DNA from: Gnetum montanum
Lineage: Eukaryota > Streptophyta > Gnetopsida > Gnetales > Gnetaceae
Assembly: GCA_015680685.1 (NCBI GenBank)
Contig: MNCI01010386.1
Span: 394,315-458,314 of the forward strand
Direction: 5' to 3'
Length of the DNA: 64,000 bases
Shown: piece after piece, positions 20,990 through 32,989 of the stretch
Position numbering within the stretch: position 1 is the stretch's first letter
Layout: every line of letters starts with the position of its first letter
Notes under the pieces: generated by a model
What the model saw: only the letters and a program-made list of their open reading frames with translations
What the model was told of the DNA's origin: nothing
The model's database searches: none
Translations under genes and position numbers: made by a program

Positions 20990-22700
20990 TTTCAACATCA
21001 TCAGAAAAGATGGATGACCTAAGGACTTAACCACTAACCTCTATAACATCATCTGAGTCCTCATCCTGAAGCAATTGTAGTAAAAGAGGGTCTATAAGTC
21101 TCTTCCTCATAATCATTACTATTGGTACTAGTGCTAAATGTGTGCTACTCATCATCATCATCTAAAGAAGGTAGTTAGATAGGAGCTCTCCCTAGATAAA
21201 GCTTCACTCTAAATCGAGATGAAGCTAGTAGATCTAGCTATGATGGAGCCTGTTGAGAGGATGAGGAAGCCTCCTTCCTCTTATAGATGATGGCATCACT
21301 AGGCCTCCATTGGAACAAACTCCCAAAGATGCTCTCCATGGCATACTACTTAAACGATCTAGGAGCATCATCCTAATGTAGAATATTGGATTCAAGCTAT
21401 ATAGGATTAGGATGCTTCCCTTGGATACATGTTGGTAGTGCATCAGGCTTCTCTAAATTTGACTCATTTCCCAAGTCATATGTCTAGGAAGGTCCAACTA
21501 CTACCGAATGTTTCTATGGGGTAGGAAGGTCCTCATCACCATCTAAATTGAGAAGAGTGATGATCTCCTTGAACTGCTACCCATGAGGAGGAAGAAGTAT
21601 GCTAGTTATGTCCATTCTCTTATGAAGGTAAGAGAGATTCCTACCAATCATCCCCAAAGTATGAGAAAATGGTCAAAGTATCTTCTTTAGATAAGATTTC
21701 ATCTGTTCACTAATAGATTTAACTTTCTCAACTAAGGAGAGGCCCTAGAAGATGATGCTGATCACTTCTTCTTCTTCTAGGACTGAGGTGGCCTAGTGCT
21801 AGATCCTACTTCATCAGCATGGGAGAAGCTCCTCTTTTCTACATACTCACCAATGCTCCTCTTTCCTTTAAGCAAAGGCATATCTAAAATGGATACATCT
21901 ATCTAATAAATCAACAAGCTAATGGGGTCAGGGTGCCTAAGGATTCTCTCCTTGGTGAACATGATCAACATGTCATGGCATAGAGTATGCCCCAAGTCCA
22001 ATGGTTGTCTGGTAAGAAGGTAGTAGAGTACAAAAGCTTGTGCTAGTAGCAAATAGTTATAGCTTCCCCCTTTTACAATGATGTTATACAAAATAATGAG
22101 TGATAAAGAGGAAACATCTAGAGACATCTTATTCCTATAAATTCTCCCCCCACCAAAAGACATAGAGTCCCCAAAAAATTCATCAAAAAATTCATCTTGG
22201 ATGGCAAGAATTAAAACATTTGTGAAAATATCATTTATGGAATGAATGATGACCCAGAAGACATTAGCACTAGAGATCCCAAGAAGTGCATTAACCACTT
22301 GGGGAGACACAACAATCATCAAATCCCCAACCATGGTAGTAAATGCCCGAACAGCAACATTCATAGTAATGTTATAGTAAAACTCTCAAATAAGAACTTT
22401 AGGTACATAGAAATCCATGGAAATGAAGGTAATCTAATTCAAAACTTGAAAGAAAATCATTAATGCTTATTCCCTACACTGAGGGAAGGATAAAGAATAC
22501 TCAAAAATGGTGGAAATGATTTGAGTTATCTCAAACTAGTGTTGGGCACTAACTAATCTAAACTAAGGATTGTATATTCCTAGATTACTAATGGATGTTC
22601 CCTTTGGCCTCTTCTTTGGCAATGCCCTTGATGTTCCAACCTTCTTGCAGGACATGGATACTCAAATAGTTGTTGCTAGTGAAGTGTTGGTCATCTCTTC
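20990..22700 (-). pseudogene. ORF resembling the putative plant transposon protein domain, inside the LTR element
   Basis: A minus-strand frame includes 153 open codons (22,364-21,903). It starts after an MDFYVPKVLI-stop-EFYYNIT segment and continues with VRAFTTMVGDLMIVVSPQVVNALLGIS, then a long helical part with LAQAFVLYYLLTRQPLDLGH and ending KERILRHPDPISLLI. The layout resembles the uncharacterised putative plant transposon protein domain often carried by non-autonomous plant retroelements: FY..., then a V.VSP..IN.LLGI strand-helix, then helices with a L.LGH motif. Downstream the frame becomes acidic and Ser-rich (to about 21,000). Function is unknown. Stops before and after show it is decayed. 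The family match is from memory of the domain's shape and needs a profile search. Confidence 0.5.
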
Positions 22701-23349
22701 ATAGTTATCTTCATTACAATTAAGCAAAAAGAAGGATTTGTATTTATATAACTACGTCAAACAAGAATTTTTAATGAAAAAGTAGAAATCTCCTTTGGAA
22801 GATAGACGTTTCCTCCATGCCTAAAACTACAAGTAGACATCTTGTTTTGAAAGTAGACATCGTTGCTACATTAAGAGAAAGTAGACATGCCTAAAACTAC
22901 AAGTATGTAGACATCTCCTTTTCAAAGTGGAAATCTCTTAGGACACATCTTCTAGTAGACATCTCAGCAAGATGGAATTCTAAAAGATAAAGCTTAGGGA
23001 TGGCTACCAAGGATTATAGTCTTAAAAGATACTTACAATGAATTAAAAACTTACCTCTACTTACCCTTCTTGTTAATGAAAATGAAGGTGCCTAGTAAGC
23101 TTGAGAAAGAGATTCCTCTTTTGAGGTTTTCCTTCTTACATAAACTTCTTTGATTTTCAAGGCCTGGCTCCCTTTCAAAGAGTTGTTGGAAAGAGTCCTC
23201 TCATTCTCTTGTTCCTTCCTTTTGATTCTCCATACTTTTTGAACTTCCTTGTCCTTTTGAGTTGTCCTCCATTCCTTATTGCCCTGTAAGATTCCCTTTC
23301 TAGGTGCATTTGGGTAAGACCCAGAAGTCTTATGATATGACCAAGTATT

Positions 23350-24889
23350 CATGTGATATATTTTAAATTACATTCCCATTGCTTATCCCAAAATTTATGA
23401 CAATAATGACATCTCATCTTCCTATAATGGTTAAGTGATTAAACCTTGAAGCTAATCTTGGTTGGAATGTAGTGCCCATTGATTCTTCATTCTTTGGAGA
23501 AGTCTTTTGTTGAGATAAAGCTTATGTTAAGGATTATTTTTGTGAACAACATCCTAGTCTACTTTTATCATGTGGACTTTTCACTTATCTAAGAACCATC
23601 TATAGGGACTCTTTTCCTTTGAACAACCTCTCATTTACAAGTTTAGCATCTGCAAGTTCTTTCTTGATTTGCTCACAAGACTTAGTTAGCTATTTATTCT
23701 TAGCCCTATGGTATAAGATTTATTTTGTGAGATCAGAAATCTTTATATTTAATGAAGAAATATCTTGATCCTTGATTTTTAGTTGTTTACTTAACTTTGT
23801 GCAAATATTTTAAAAACATAAAAGTTTGTACCTTTCTTCTTCATTTTCAAATTTATCATCTAAGGTGCTAGCATCATCATCTATGAGGGCCATAAAAATT
23901 AGGTATGAATGTTTTCTAGCCTCATTTACTTCTTCTTCACTTTGTTTTCCATCATCCTAGCTAGTGAAGAAGTTGGTCTTTTCCATTTCCATATCACTTC
24001 TAATCCTCCATTGCAACCTACGATTACTAGGACATTCAAAGGCCACATGGCCTCTTCCACTACAAACCCAACATTCTATTGAAGAAGAATTAAAATTATA
24101 ACTTGAAAAAATTTTACCTCTTTCCTTACCTTTAAATTAATTGGGTCTTTGTTGCTTGAAACTCTTACTCCTTTTTACCAATAGCCTTCTTGATAGATGT
24201 GCTTTTCTTCTTCGCTGCTCTTATTTGGCTTTGCAAGTTCTTCTTTTCTTGGAGGTAGATTTTAAAGTAATGGGCTTTCCTTTTATTGCCCCTTCTCTTA
24301 TGAGGTTCATTTCATAAGAAATAAGAGCACTTTAGAGCTCTTCAAATTTTAAAACTAAAAAATCTCTAATTTCATCCATGGTTGTAACCTTAGGTCTAAA
24401 TTCTAATTGGAGAGTTTGAATCATTTTTATTATCACATCACTCTCAAGAATATCCTTTCTAGTACCTTTAATTGCTACAAATAAATCATTAGCCCTAGAA
24501 AAGTAATCTTTTATCTATTCTCCTTCTCTCATTTTGACTTTGCCATACTCACTTTGTAAGACTAAAAGTTTGGATTGTTTGACTATCGATGTTCCCTCAT
24601 TGGTAGCCTCTAAAGTTTCCCAAATTTCTTTGGTCATTTAACATCTAGCTACTCTATTAAATTCAAATTTATTCAATGCACAAGATAAATAAGTTTTTGC
24701 TTTTGAATTGTCCCTAAACTTATCTTTTTCTTCTTGTGTTCACTTACTTTGGGGCCTGATGGCCTTTGTTGTGTTGTCAATGGATAATGTGTAGCCTTCA
24801 AGGATGGATTCCCATACTTCAAAATCCATATACTCAAAGAAGCCTTGCATCCTCATCTTCCAATAGACAAAGTCAAGCCCACCGAACAT
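23350..24889 (-). pseudogene. Ty1/copia-type gag with intact zinc knuckle
   Basis: From ATG at 24,889 the minus strand reads MFGGLDFVYWKMRMQGFFE, the usual beginning of a copia gag. It continues with a KDILESDVIIKMIQTL block and a zinc knuckle CWVCSGRGHVAFEC (24,073-24,032) with all ligands kept. The start and knuckle lie in the same frame, with TAG/TAA stops between. After the knuckle comes an acidic region, then a coiled-coil-like Lys/Glu-rich part to about 23,350, and a charged open frame at 23,352-23,092. Gag forms the virus-like particle and binds RNA. The start is 56 bases from the right LTR's primer site. Confidence 0.75.
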
Positions 24890-24944
24890 TGGTGGCTTTT
24901 TGTAAGATGTTCACTCCATAGCTCACTCTTGAAAGAGAGTACCA

Positions 24945-24957
24945 GGCTCTAATACCA
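24945..24957 (-). promoter_or_regulatory. Primer-binding site, tRNA-iMet type
   Basis: On the minus strand TGGTATTAGAGCC, one transition away from the common TGGTATCAGAGC, two bases inside the right-hand LTR. It sets the element's direction. Confidence 0.8.
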
Positions 24958-24959
24958 CT

Positions 24960-25254
24960 TGAGGATTGAGAACTTAGAAGGAGGGATGAATAAGTTTCCC
25001 AAATCAATCTTGTACTTTGCCTTCTAAAACATTATCTTGTTAATTTGTCTTCTTCCTAATCCTCGAAGCATCTTCATTTGACTTGTAGCCTTTGTTTTTA
25101 TCATGCTTGTCCAAGCTCTCATCTTAATAATCTTTGACATCTCTTCATAGATCTCATTTCTTGAGTTCTCATCCATGCCCTACAAAGTCATCACATTTTA
25201 CAACATTCTATGTTCTCCATTTTCTTAAGGTTTTGACATACCAAAAGGTCAACA
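24960..25254 (-). repeat. 5' LTR of the 20-25 kb element (internally deleted)
   Basis: About 295 bases, starting TGAGGATTG and ending CAACA. Compared with the left LTR it lacks about 300 bases from the middle. The remaining ends align well. Confidence 0.78.
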
Positions 25255-28000
25255 TTTTGTAGTGTAGATTTTATTCCAAGTTCAATTCTGTATTTATTTT
25301 TTGTTGAATCTACAATTTTATTTTCTATATTTACATTTTTTAAGTCCTTGGGTGATCAACAAAATCATCCAGAGCACCTTGGATCTTATTTTTCTAAGGC
25401 CCTTGGGATCCAAGGTTAGGCTATTGCACCTAGGATTTTTTGTTTTCCAATGATCGAATTTTCCAAGCACTACATTCCTATCTTTCTCATTTTCTTTGAA
25501 CTACATCTCAATCTTGAGAAAGATGAGTTGGATAGGTTGCTTAGAAACTTTTCACTAAGTGTAGAACAAACCTTGGTAAAAAATAATGTGATCTTGCTTG
25601 GGTGTATCATGAGATTTAGATGGTATACCATGATCTTGAAATATACTTGCTCTGCTTGGATAAGTACCTCATACTTCTTTTGATCTACTCCATAACACCT
25701 CTAGGTCCACTTTGTTTTACTCTCAATAGCAAAATATGTGGACACTTTTTTTAGATTAGTCCCCACATTCAAAAGTTCTAGGGCCTTTGCAATGTCCTCC
25801 ACCAAGAAGGAGATGGTGATATCCTTGGATTTTATAGTGGCATCTTCCTAGAAATTGTTCCAAAAGAGATAGATTTCACTAAGGTACTATTATCCATTCA
25901 TGGAATTATGGACCAAAGTCATGACAACTATAACCAATCCCCAACCTCTTGGAAAGAAAACTACAAGAAAGGTCTAAAATTTTTATCTTGCAGAATTGAG
26001 CTTTGGATCTCTTTTTTCCTTATCTTTTCTAAGATAGGCTCTATCACATTGACCTCTAAGCTTGGCCTAAATCTAGGCACTTCATACTACATAAACTATC
26101 TAGTCTCTACAATTGGAATCTATCAAATAAATTCTATTTTTGGATCCTTTTAAGGACCCTAGTTGCATGTGTCACATTAATCTTCTACTATGTCTACCCT
26201 TGTCCTTGATCTCTCCCTCCTCTTGAGCATTTATTTCTCCCTAGAGATGGACCAACCAGCTATGGACCTATTTTATGAGTCATTTTTAATCGCATGAATA
26301 ATCAATCACAACAACCTCTAACTTCTTTTGCTTTATGTTAAAGGTCCTTGATAATTTATTCTTGAGTAGTAAGTTCCTTCACATAGTTTTGTAGAGAATC
26401 AATCTCCTCTTGAAGTTCAAAGGTTTTATTTTCCTCTAGCTCCATATTTCTCACCATTAATTCTTCCATTTTCCTTGTAAGCTCCATCTCAATACTAAAA
26501 CCCATGATGTCCTTAATTTGTTTCAGTATAGCTAATTCCTATAATTATTTCTTTACAAATTTCAATGTACCTTCAACTTCTCCCTTATACTTCAAAAATG
26601 CTTTGGCATATTTTTCTTTTTTTTATAAGAAGATGTCAAATCTGTATTCAACATCTCATTTTTGCCAAAGAAACATCAAAAATCATCTTACTATTCCTTA
26701 GCATTGCCTCGTAAGCTTCTAATCTAAAATAATATCTCAATAAGGTCTAATTGATATCCATCAAATCATATAATAAATCATTACTCACTATGATGGAATT
26801 TATATTTGAGAGCTTCCTAAGATCTTTATTTACCATAGATATGATTATTGATAAAGATTAATTTGCATATAAATCCCCAAAATATTTTTAGGTAACATTA
26901 TTAGAATAATGCTTCCTTCATGAGACTCTTTTCTACCAATGCCTTTAAGAAGTTAATGGTCACTTCTAGATGAATAATTTTATTCTTAAAACTATAGTAT
27001 TATATCATCACATGCACTATGGATGAAGATAAATAATCATTCTCAATCTCACTCCAACCCTTAGTTTAGACATTAGTAGGCTACTTTATTTTTTGAATCT
27101 CCATGGTGATCTGCTCAAGTTTGGAAAAAACTTCAAGAAATAATCATGAAACCAACTACATTTTACTATCATGTTGACATCCAAAATATTGGAATTATTG
27201 AAGAACTATACAAATGTGTGTAAAATGTATCCATAGAAAAAGTGAGAAGTACATGTCATGTAATAAGATAAAGCTTGTGTCTTTATTTCCATTTTTAAAA
27301 TGAACAACCAATCCACAAAGCTCTCTTCCTACACCATAGCATAGAGCAGACATAGCAAAGGCCAAGAGATAGCATTTTTCCAATCTTTCATAGCAACATG
27401 ATAGGCAATGATGTTAGCTAATCTAGAATATGGCATCTTTAGTTGTGCAATCACAATTTTCATGGTGGTTGTGGTGCAAGCCTTTTTCCATTCATCCTCA
27501 TTCACAAAGCACTCAAATGATTAAGAGAAAAATAAGTCTTCACTGTCTCAAAGAAAAATTGTACAAACCTCTTCTAAATTTTGGAGAACCTTTAGATTTT
27601 TCCAAATTAATAGATGAACTAACTATTATTGTAGATCCCAAAAAATTATCAACCACTACATCTTTTCTTAACATTGTGAACTCAACAAATGATGCCAAGC
27701 CAAAACTTTCTAATTCTACACTATAGTCTAATTTCACCAACTTTGTAACTAATGTCATATTATAGTAATGATACTGAACATTGATCCTAGAAGCCACATA
27801 TCTGACATACTCTTCTTTAGACAAGCATAAATAATTTTTTATTTTGTTTGAAACTGTCTCATAATGAGCAGTCTTTGCATAATGTAATTTTTCCATTTTG
27901 GTATTAGCTTTTGAAGTAAAGGCTTCACTATAAATATTTTTATGATGACATCTAGATTTCAATGTTAGCATTAGTAACGATTATGATATGTCACTATAGA
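25255..28000 (-). pseudogene. Athila-type post-integrase ORF relic, minus strand
   Basis: Minus-strand protein-like sequence continues through this region with many stops. The part at 25,440-26,200 matches 48,497-49,250 in the same orientation. Shared minus-strand blocks include YLSEIYLFWNN / YMGETYLFWNN and DITISFLVE / DITISYLVE. At the second locus this block lies between integrase and the 3' LTR of an Athila-like element. A Glu/Leu-rich coiled-coil-like part is visible near 26,350-26,450. Two open pieces (27,971-27,540 and 27,383-27,195) belong to the upstream part and have no motif I recognise. The left end was cut by insertion of the 20-25 kb element. Confidence 0.55.
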
Positions 28001-28979
28001 TGTTCTTGGATGAGGTTGGTGATGGGGTGCACTGATTTTGCTTTCTTTTAGAGGAATTCCATATCTATCTTCATCCTCTGGCACTATGAGCCTTTCAACA
28101 AATAATTTCCCTATAATCTGAAAACTAGGACTTTTAAATTTTAAATTTTAAATGGCAAAAAATATCATATGCTTTAAATCAAATATCTATCACATAGTTT
28201 TCTTACCTCAAAACTAATTTTCAAAACTTAAAAATCAAACTAACTCAAGAATAAATTAAAAAAATTTGAAACATCTTACTTTTATGTTTAAACAAAAAAA
28301 CTTTGAAATTTCAATTGGGAGTTAACTTCAAATGCTTACAAATAAAAATCAAAAGGACTAAGGTAACTTAGAATTTAATTCGCTAGCAAATAATGATCTC
28401 TTGATCCATTGAGCTCTCTCTATAATATTCATGATTTATTTTCTAATAAGAAAATGAAATTTTATGGTTGTTTTTATACTTAACTTCACATTAAATGTGC
28501 CTAACTACCATAATACCATAGATTTTTTATGGTGATAATTAGCAAAGTCATCAAAACCTAATTCTCTGATAACATGTTAAGTTTTATAATGTTTAGATTA
28601 CCAAGTCCAAGATATTAGAAAGAATTTGATTACTTTAAATAAATTAAGATAAATATACACCATGAATATAATATAATCCATAATTTTATAGGCATTATTC
28701 TTAAAATATAAATAACTAATATAACAAAGAAGAATAGTATGAAGCTAAGTATCTTCATTATTGTATTATATTGTTCCCCTACTATGAAAACCAAAATCAA
28801 CACTTATATAGATGTAACAAAATAGTCATGTCCAAAGAGTAAACAAATACAACGAATAATTAAAATTACTTAAGATATATAATTATCTATAACTAACTCT
28901 CAACTTTTAATTCATATAAGAAAAAACATTGTAGACAATGTTGTACACTATGGTATATATAAGTATTCATGGTGTTGCT
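28001..28979. other. No recognisable gene
   Basis: Very AT-rich DNA between two oppositely oriented Athila-type relics. No motif or repeat unit stands out. Confidence 0.5.
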
Positions 28980-30490
28980 AACTATAGACATCAACTAGCA
29001 TGTTAATCTTGTTAAAACACATCAAATCTTTTACACCATAGTGATGATCACATAACATAAAGTAGAATAAGGATATGTAGAGGTCCTAATATATCACCTT
29101 AAAGAGGCATTCAATGTTCTTGTTGTGCCACCTATAGCTTTCACTAGCATCCAAGATGTCTAAACAATAGCTAGTCTTGCTAGAAAAAAGAAACGACTGA
29201 TAAGAGTAAAACAACATGAGGATGCACTAGATAGACTAGTTCAAATAAGTCAAATCATGCAAATATTTTTGATATCCCTGATGATATCATAATAGTGTAG
29301 TCTAAGCTAATTTCTACCAAACACAAGTTGACTATTACATAAACAAAGCTACAACATGATGAGTTGGAAATCCAAGAACTACAAAATAAATTAGCCCAAC
29401 TCAAGATCCACAAATAAGATCCTACAAATTATGTAGCACCCAAGCATTTACAGGAATTCAAAATAGAACAAGTAAACCATTTAATGATCCATCAACAACA
29501 ACTAAAAATAAAAAGAAAGAAGCAACATAAGATATATTAATTATGGATGCTATGGCATATGCACATGCTCAAGCCATCACTACTCTAGAAGAATAGAATA
29601 AGAAACTTGGTGTTAATTATAGAAGGTTAACCAATGTAGACAAAGAGAAGAATCAACTAGGGAAAATCTTAAAGGACTTAAGAAGAAATTTTCATAGATT
29701 AACCTTGAAGTTAAACAATTTATTAGGAACAATGGGACATTATCAATGGAAGAAGTTCATACCATCAAACAAAAATTTGCTATTAAAATTAACTTATGAC
29801 ATAATGATACCAAAAAATATGAAAAACTCAAGGATCATTTTAAAGACTAGGTAAAAATGCAAAAATAAGTAAATTAAAAGAAGTTCTTGATGACAAAAGC
29901 CAAAATCAATACTATCATGCAACAACTACCTAATTGGAAACCCATCTTAAATAGTCTCATACTAGTTCACCAAGTTTAATTAAAGGTTAAGGATCTATAG
30001 ATCAAAGTTATGACCAAGTATGTCGAGTTGCTAGTCTAAGATATGTTAAATTTGCTATGATAGCAACAAAAAGACCTAGAATTGAATTAGAGAATTTAAG
30101 GAGTTCAAGGATACAAAGAAATCATAACAAAAACTTCATGTTACCAACTTAGAACTTCAAGTTATAAAAGTAAGTTACCATGATCAAAAGGATGTAGCCA
30201 CAAATTTCAATAATAGAATGAAATATTATCAAGATATGTAAAAATTGGTCAAAGTATTTGATATTAAAAGGAACCAATTCATAGCATGATATGTCAAAAT
30301 AAATGAATTGTTCCCATAGTTACCATGACCATAGATAATGCTTATAATAAAGAACCTCACAAATTTAGCATTAACAATTAATGATCCAAGGACAAAAGAA
30401 GAGAAGATAAGAGTTCTATTAGAATACTTTAACATGAAGGAGATAATAGCATTGGGAACATAGCCTTACTAGCCAATGATGTAGTAGAAC
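28980..30490 (+). pseudogene. Athila-type post-integrase ORF, coiled-coil half, plus strand
   Basis: The plus strand encodes a Gln/Lys/Leu-rich, coiled-coil-like protein relic with many stops and frameshifts. The block VKQHEDALDRLVQ near 29,200 corresponds to QHEDVLKRLVG on the minus strand near 47,800, in the 3' ORF of the Athila-like element. Further helical blocks follow, such as ELEIQELQNKLAQLK near 29,370 and a PRIELENLRSSR segment near 30,075. An Athila-type LTR lies just downstream. This is therefore probably the 3' end of a second, plus-strand element. No function is known to me. Confidence 0.5.
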
Positions 30491-30569
30491 CCACTACTAC
30501 TAGGCATTACTTGAAAGATCTACATCGACATCCTACAAAATTTATTATTAATTCCTATCATTTTTGGTC

Positions 30570-31590
30570 ATTGATGTCAACAATCTAGTCATATTTTAAT
30601 GTAACTCACTTGAAAAAAGATGTCACACTTTGATTCAATCAGTAGTCAATATATGTTATTTATTATATGTTGTATGTTTTTATTATTATTACTACCCTTG
30701 CAGTTTTGTAACAACTATATCCTATTTTGTTTTAACTTAAGAACAAGTTTTTAGTTAGTCATAGAGGTATGATAAATCATGGTTATTTGAATAATTAAGA
30801 TATCGTAGTTCATTCTATGATGTCATTGATATGATGTAGCTAGGAATGCTTATTTCTATAAATACAAGTTCACCATTATGTCACAAACACCTTTTAGTCA
30901 ATTCCTTAGCCAAATTCTTGTAGTTTTCTTTTGTTGAAGTTAGAGATAATTATGAAGTTATACGATATTATTAGTTAAGTGAAGTGTACCTGGACACACT
31001 TCATGACTAGAAATAAAGATCAAGAGTATTTATAATCATTTTAGCATTTTACATAACTTAGATTTACTTTCTATGTAATTTACTTTTACCATGTCATTTA
31101 CATTTTCTTATGAAATTTATGTTTCCAATGTTTATTAGTAGTATGGTAAAATAAGTACAAATGATTCTAAATACAAAAGTATAATCATCTAGTAACCCAA
31201 TAGTAACATTACTTAGTTTGCCTAGTAGCAAGTCACTCAATAATCCTAGTAGTGATTATACCAACCTAGGAAGTGTTCAACAGATCAAGACTAGATACTT
31301 GTCCTTTTTAGGCTAGTCTAGTATTTCAGATTCATCATTCTTTAGTTAACAGATTTTATCTTCATTTTACTATATCTTACTTTAGCACTATATCAACCAA
31401 TTAAAATTAATATATCATATACCTTGCTATGAGTTAAACTATACATCTTGACTTTTACTAACTTTAGTATGAAGACAACAATTATAAACATAACATCAAC
31501 TAGCTAGTGTGCATATTGTTCCATCTATGAATTACAATATAGTCACACATGTATACTTGTAACTTGTATGATTAAGCATTGGGGACTCTC
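30570..31590 (+). repeat. Athila-type LTR (plus orientation), diverged
   Basis: This region matches the reverse complement of the LTRs at 45,351-46,222 and 60,839-61,707. Both contain TAGCCAAATTCTTGTAGTT (30,909 here), an AAGTGYACYTGGACACA block (about 30,985), a CTATGTAATTTACTTTTAC block, and end GATTAAGCAT (about 31,571). A TATA box (TATAAATA, 30,857-30,864) sits at the place of TATATAAA in the other LTRs. The left border is uncertain by 150 bases. No partner LTR was found. Confidence 0.65.
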
Positions 31591-31649
31591 GCCACTCATC
31601 ACTTTACATGGCTTCTTATGATATCAAGTAAGCTTTAAGGACTTAATTC

Positions 31650-32985
31650 CATAGAATTAATAATTTCTTTCTTAGAAATGACTACAAGGCTTAATTGTTT
31701 AGGTCTACTCTTTACATTAAGCATGTTGAAGATGATGTAATTATGATTTCTTTATATATTGATGATATTATCTTCTTATCAAGCTTTGAACAAATGTTTT
31801 TAGAGTTTTAGAGTGACATGAAATTGAGTTTAAAATGAAGGACCTTAGTCTAAAATATTTTCTAGGGATTCAAGTGAACCAAGATGAAGGATGCATCGAA
31901 ATGCATCAATATAAATATGTTAAAGCCATAGTTAAAAAATATGGCTTGATGGATGCAATAATTACATTCACTCTTCTTCCTCATTGTAAATTTCAAAAAA
32001 AAATGATGATAATCCTTTGGTTGAGTCCTCTCTTTATAGAGACATGATTAGATCCTTGATGTTCCTTTGTCACTCAAGACCTAATCTTGAATTTTCTACT
32101 TCATACTTATCAAGGTTTCTGGAAGAACCAAGCCAAATATATATGAAATGCCTTGAGGCAAGTGTTGAGATATGTGAAGGCCAACCTACAATTTTCTATC
32201 AAATTTGTTATGGATAATAGAAGATTTTTTTCCTTTAATGATGTAAATTGGAAAGGAGATGTTCAAGAAAGAAATTCTACAAGTGAAAGAATAATCTTTC
32301 ATAGCTATATTTCCATCTATTAGAAAAATAAAACACAAACTTCAATTACTTTATCATCATGTAAAGCTAAATCCATAATTATGATGGATTTTATCCAACA
32401 CATCCTTTGGTTGAAGAAGCTCATGACTAATTTGGATATTCCTAGACTTTTCCATCAAATTTGTCAAGGATAATAGAAGATTTATGCCTTAAGTGATGTA
32501 AAGTAGGAAGGAGATGTTGAAGAAAAGAATCCTATAAGAAAAATAATAATCATTCATAGGTATAATCTCATCTATTATAAAAGTAAAAACAAACTTCAAT
32601 TGCATAATCATCATGGAAAGCTAACTCAATAACCATGGTAGATTTTATCTAGCACATTCTTTGGTTGAAAAGCTCATGACTCATGTGGGCTTTTAAGTCA
32701 CTTTGCTTCTTGAGATTTTCATTAACAAAGTAGCAATTTAATTATTTAAGGCTCACATTACGCATAAATGGTTAAAGCATATGGGAACAAAATACCATTT
32801 TATCAAATTAAAAGTAAATGAGGACAATATCTTGCCCAAACTTGTGCCTACAGGCACTCAATTGGATGACCTCTTTATCAAGCCCCTCTAAGCATTTAGA
32901 ATTAATTATCTCTTAAAGATCATTGGCACTGTAACAACTAAAGAACAAGGTGTGGATCCTCAAATCTTCAAACATTCTACACATT
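31650..32985 (+). pseudogene. Ty1/copia pol 3' part: RT end, RNase H, C-terminus
   Basis: The plus strand reads SLYIDDIIFLSS (the copia YVDD box, about 31,758) and then KDLSLKYFLGIQV, IEMHQYKYVKAIVKKYGL, SLYRDMIRSLMFL and RPNLEFSTSYLSRF, the standard order of the RT tail. RNase H follows with a TSITLSSCKAKSI block, then a histidine-rich segment and VPTGTQLDDLFIKPL (about 32,845-32,890), the usual end of copia pol. Stops and frameshifts make it non-functional. The RNase H segment is present twice in tandem. The gag, integrase and first RT half are missing; an Athila-type LTR lies directly upstream. Confidence 0.85.
32196..32690 (+). repeat. Tandem duplication of ~250 bp inside copia RNase H
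   Basis: Unit 1 (about 32,196-32,440) and unit 2 (about 32,451-32,690) align along their length. Both start CATCAAATTTGT / TATCAAATTTGT then GGATAATAGAAGATTT, and both end TTTGGTTGAA..AAGCTCATGACT. Each unit covers the RNase H LSSC block and the following helix. The units now differ at many positions, so the duplication is old. Confidence 0.85.
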
Positions 32986-32989
32986 GCAC

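Larger units (their letters stand above)
20009..25254 (-). mobile_element. Non-autonomous LTR retrotransposon (copia-type gag, no pol)
   Basis: Two related LTRs (20,009-20,607 and 24,960-25,254) in the same direction enclose about 4.35 kb. Both begin with TGAGGA. The right one ends CAACA, and the left one has the same end mutated. TTTTG flanks both sides (20,004-20,008 and 25,255-25,259), a target-site duplication. A tRNA-Met-type primer site lies just inside the right LTR and a purine tract just inside the left one, so the element reads right to left. It holds a gag-like frame and a second ORF resembling the plant-transposon domain, but no integrase or reverse transcriptase. It would have needed enzymes from a relative, probably a Ty1/copia element. 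Confidence 0.8.

Noticed and set aside
21234-21443. 69-codon minus-strand frame as a separate gene
   Set aside because: Lies within the decayed transposon ORF region in a different frame; no motif.
27540-27971. 143-codon minus-strand frame as an independent gene
   Set aside because: No recognisable motif, and it sits in line with the decayed Athila-type coding relic, so it was folded into that entry.
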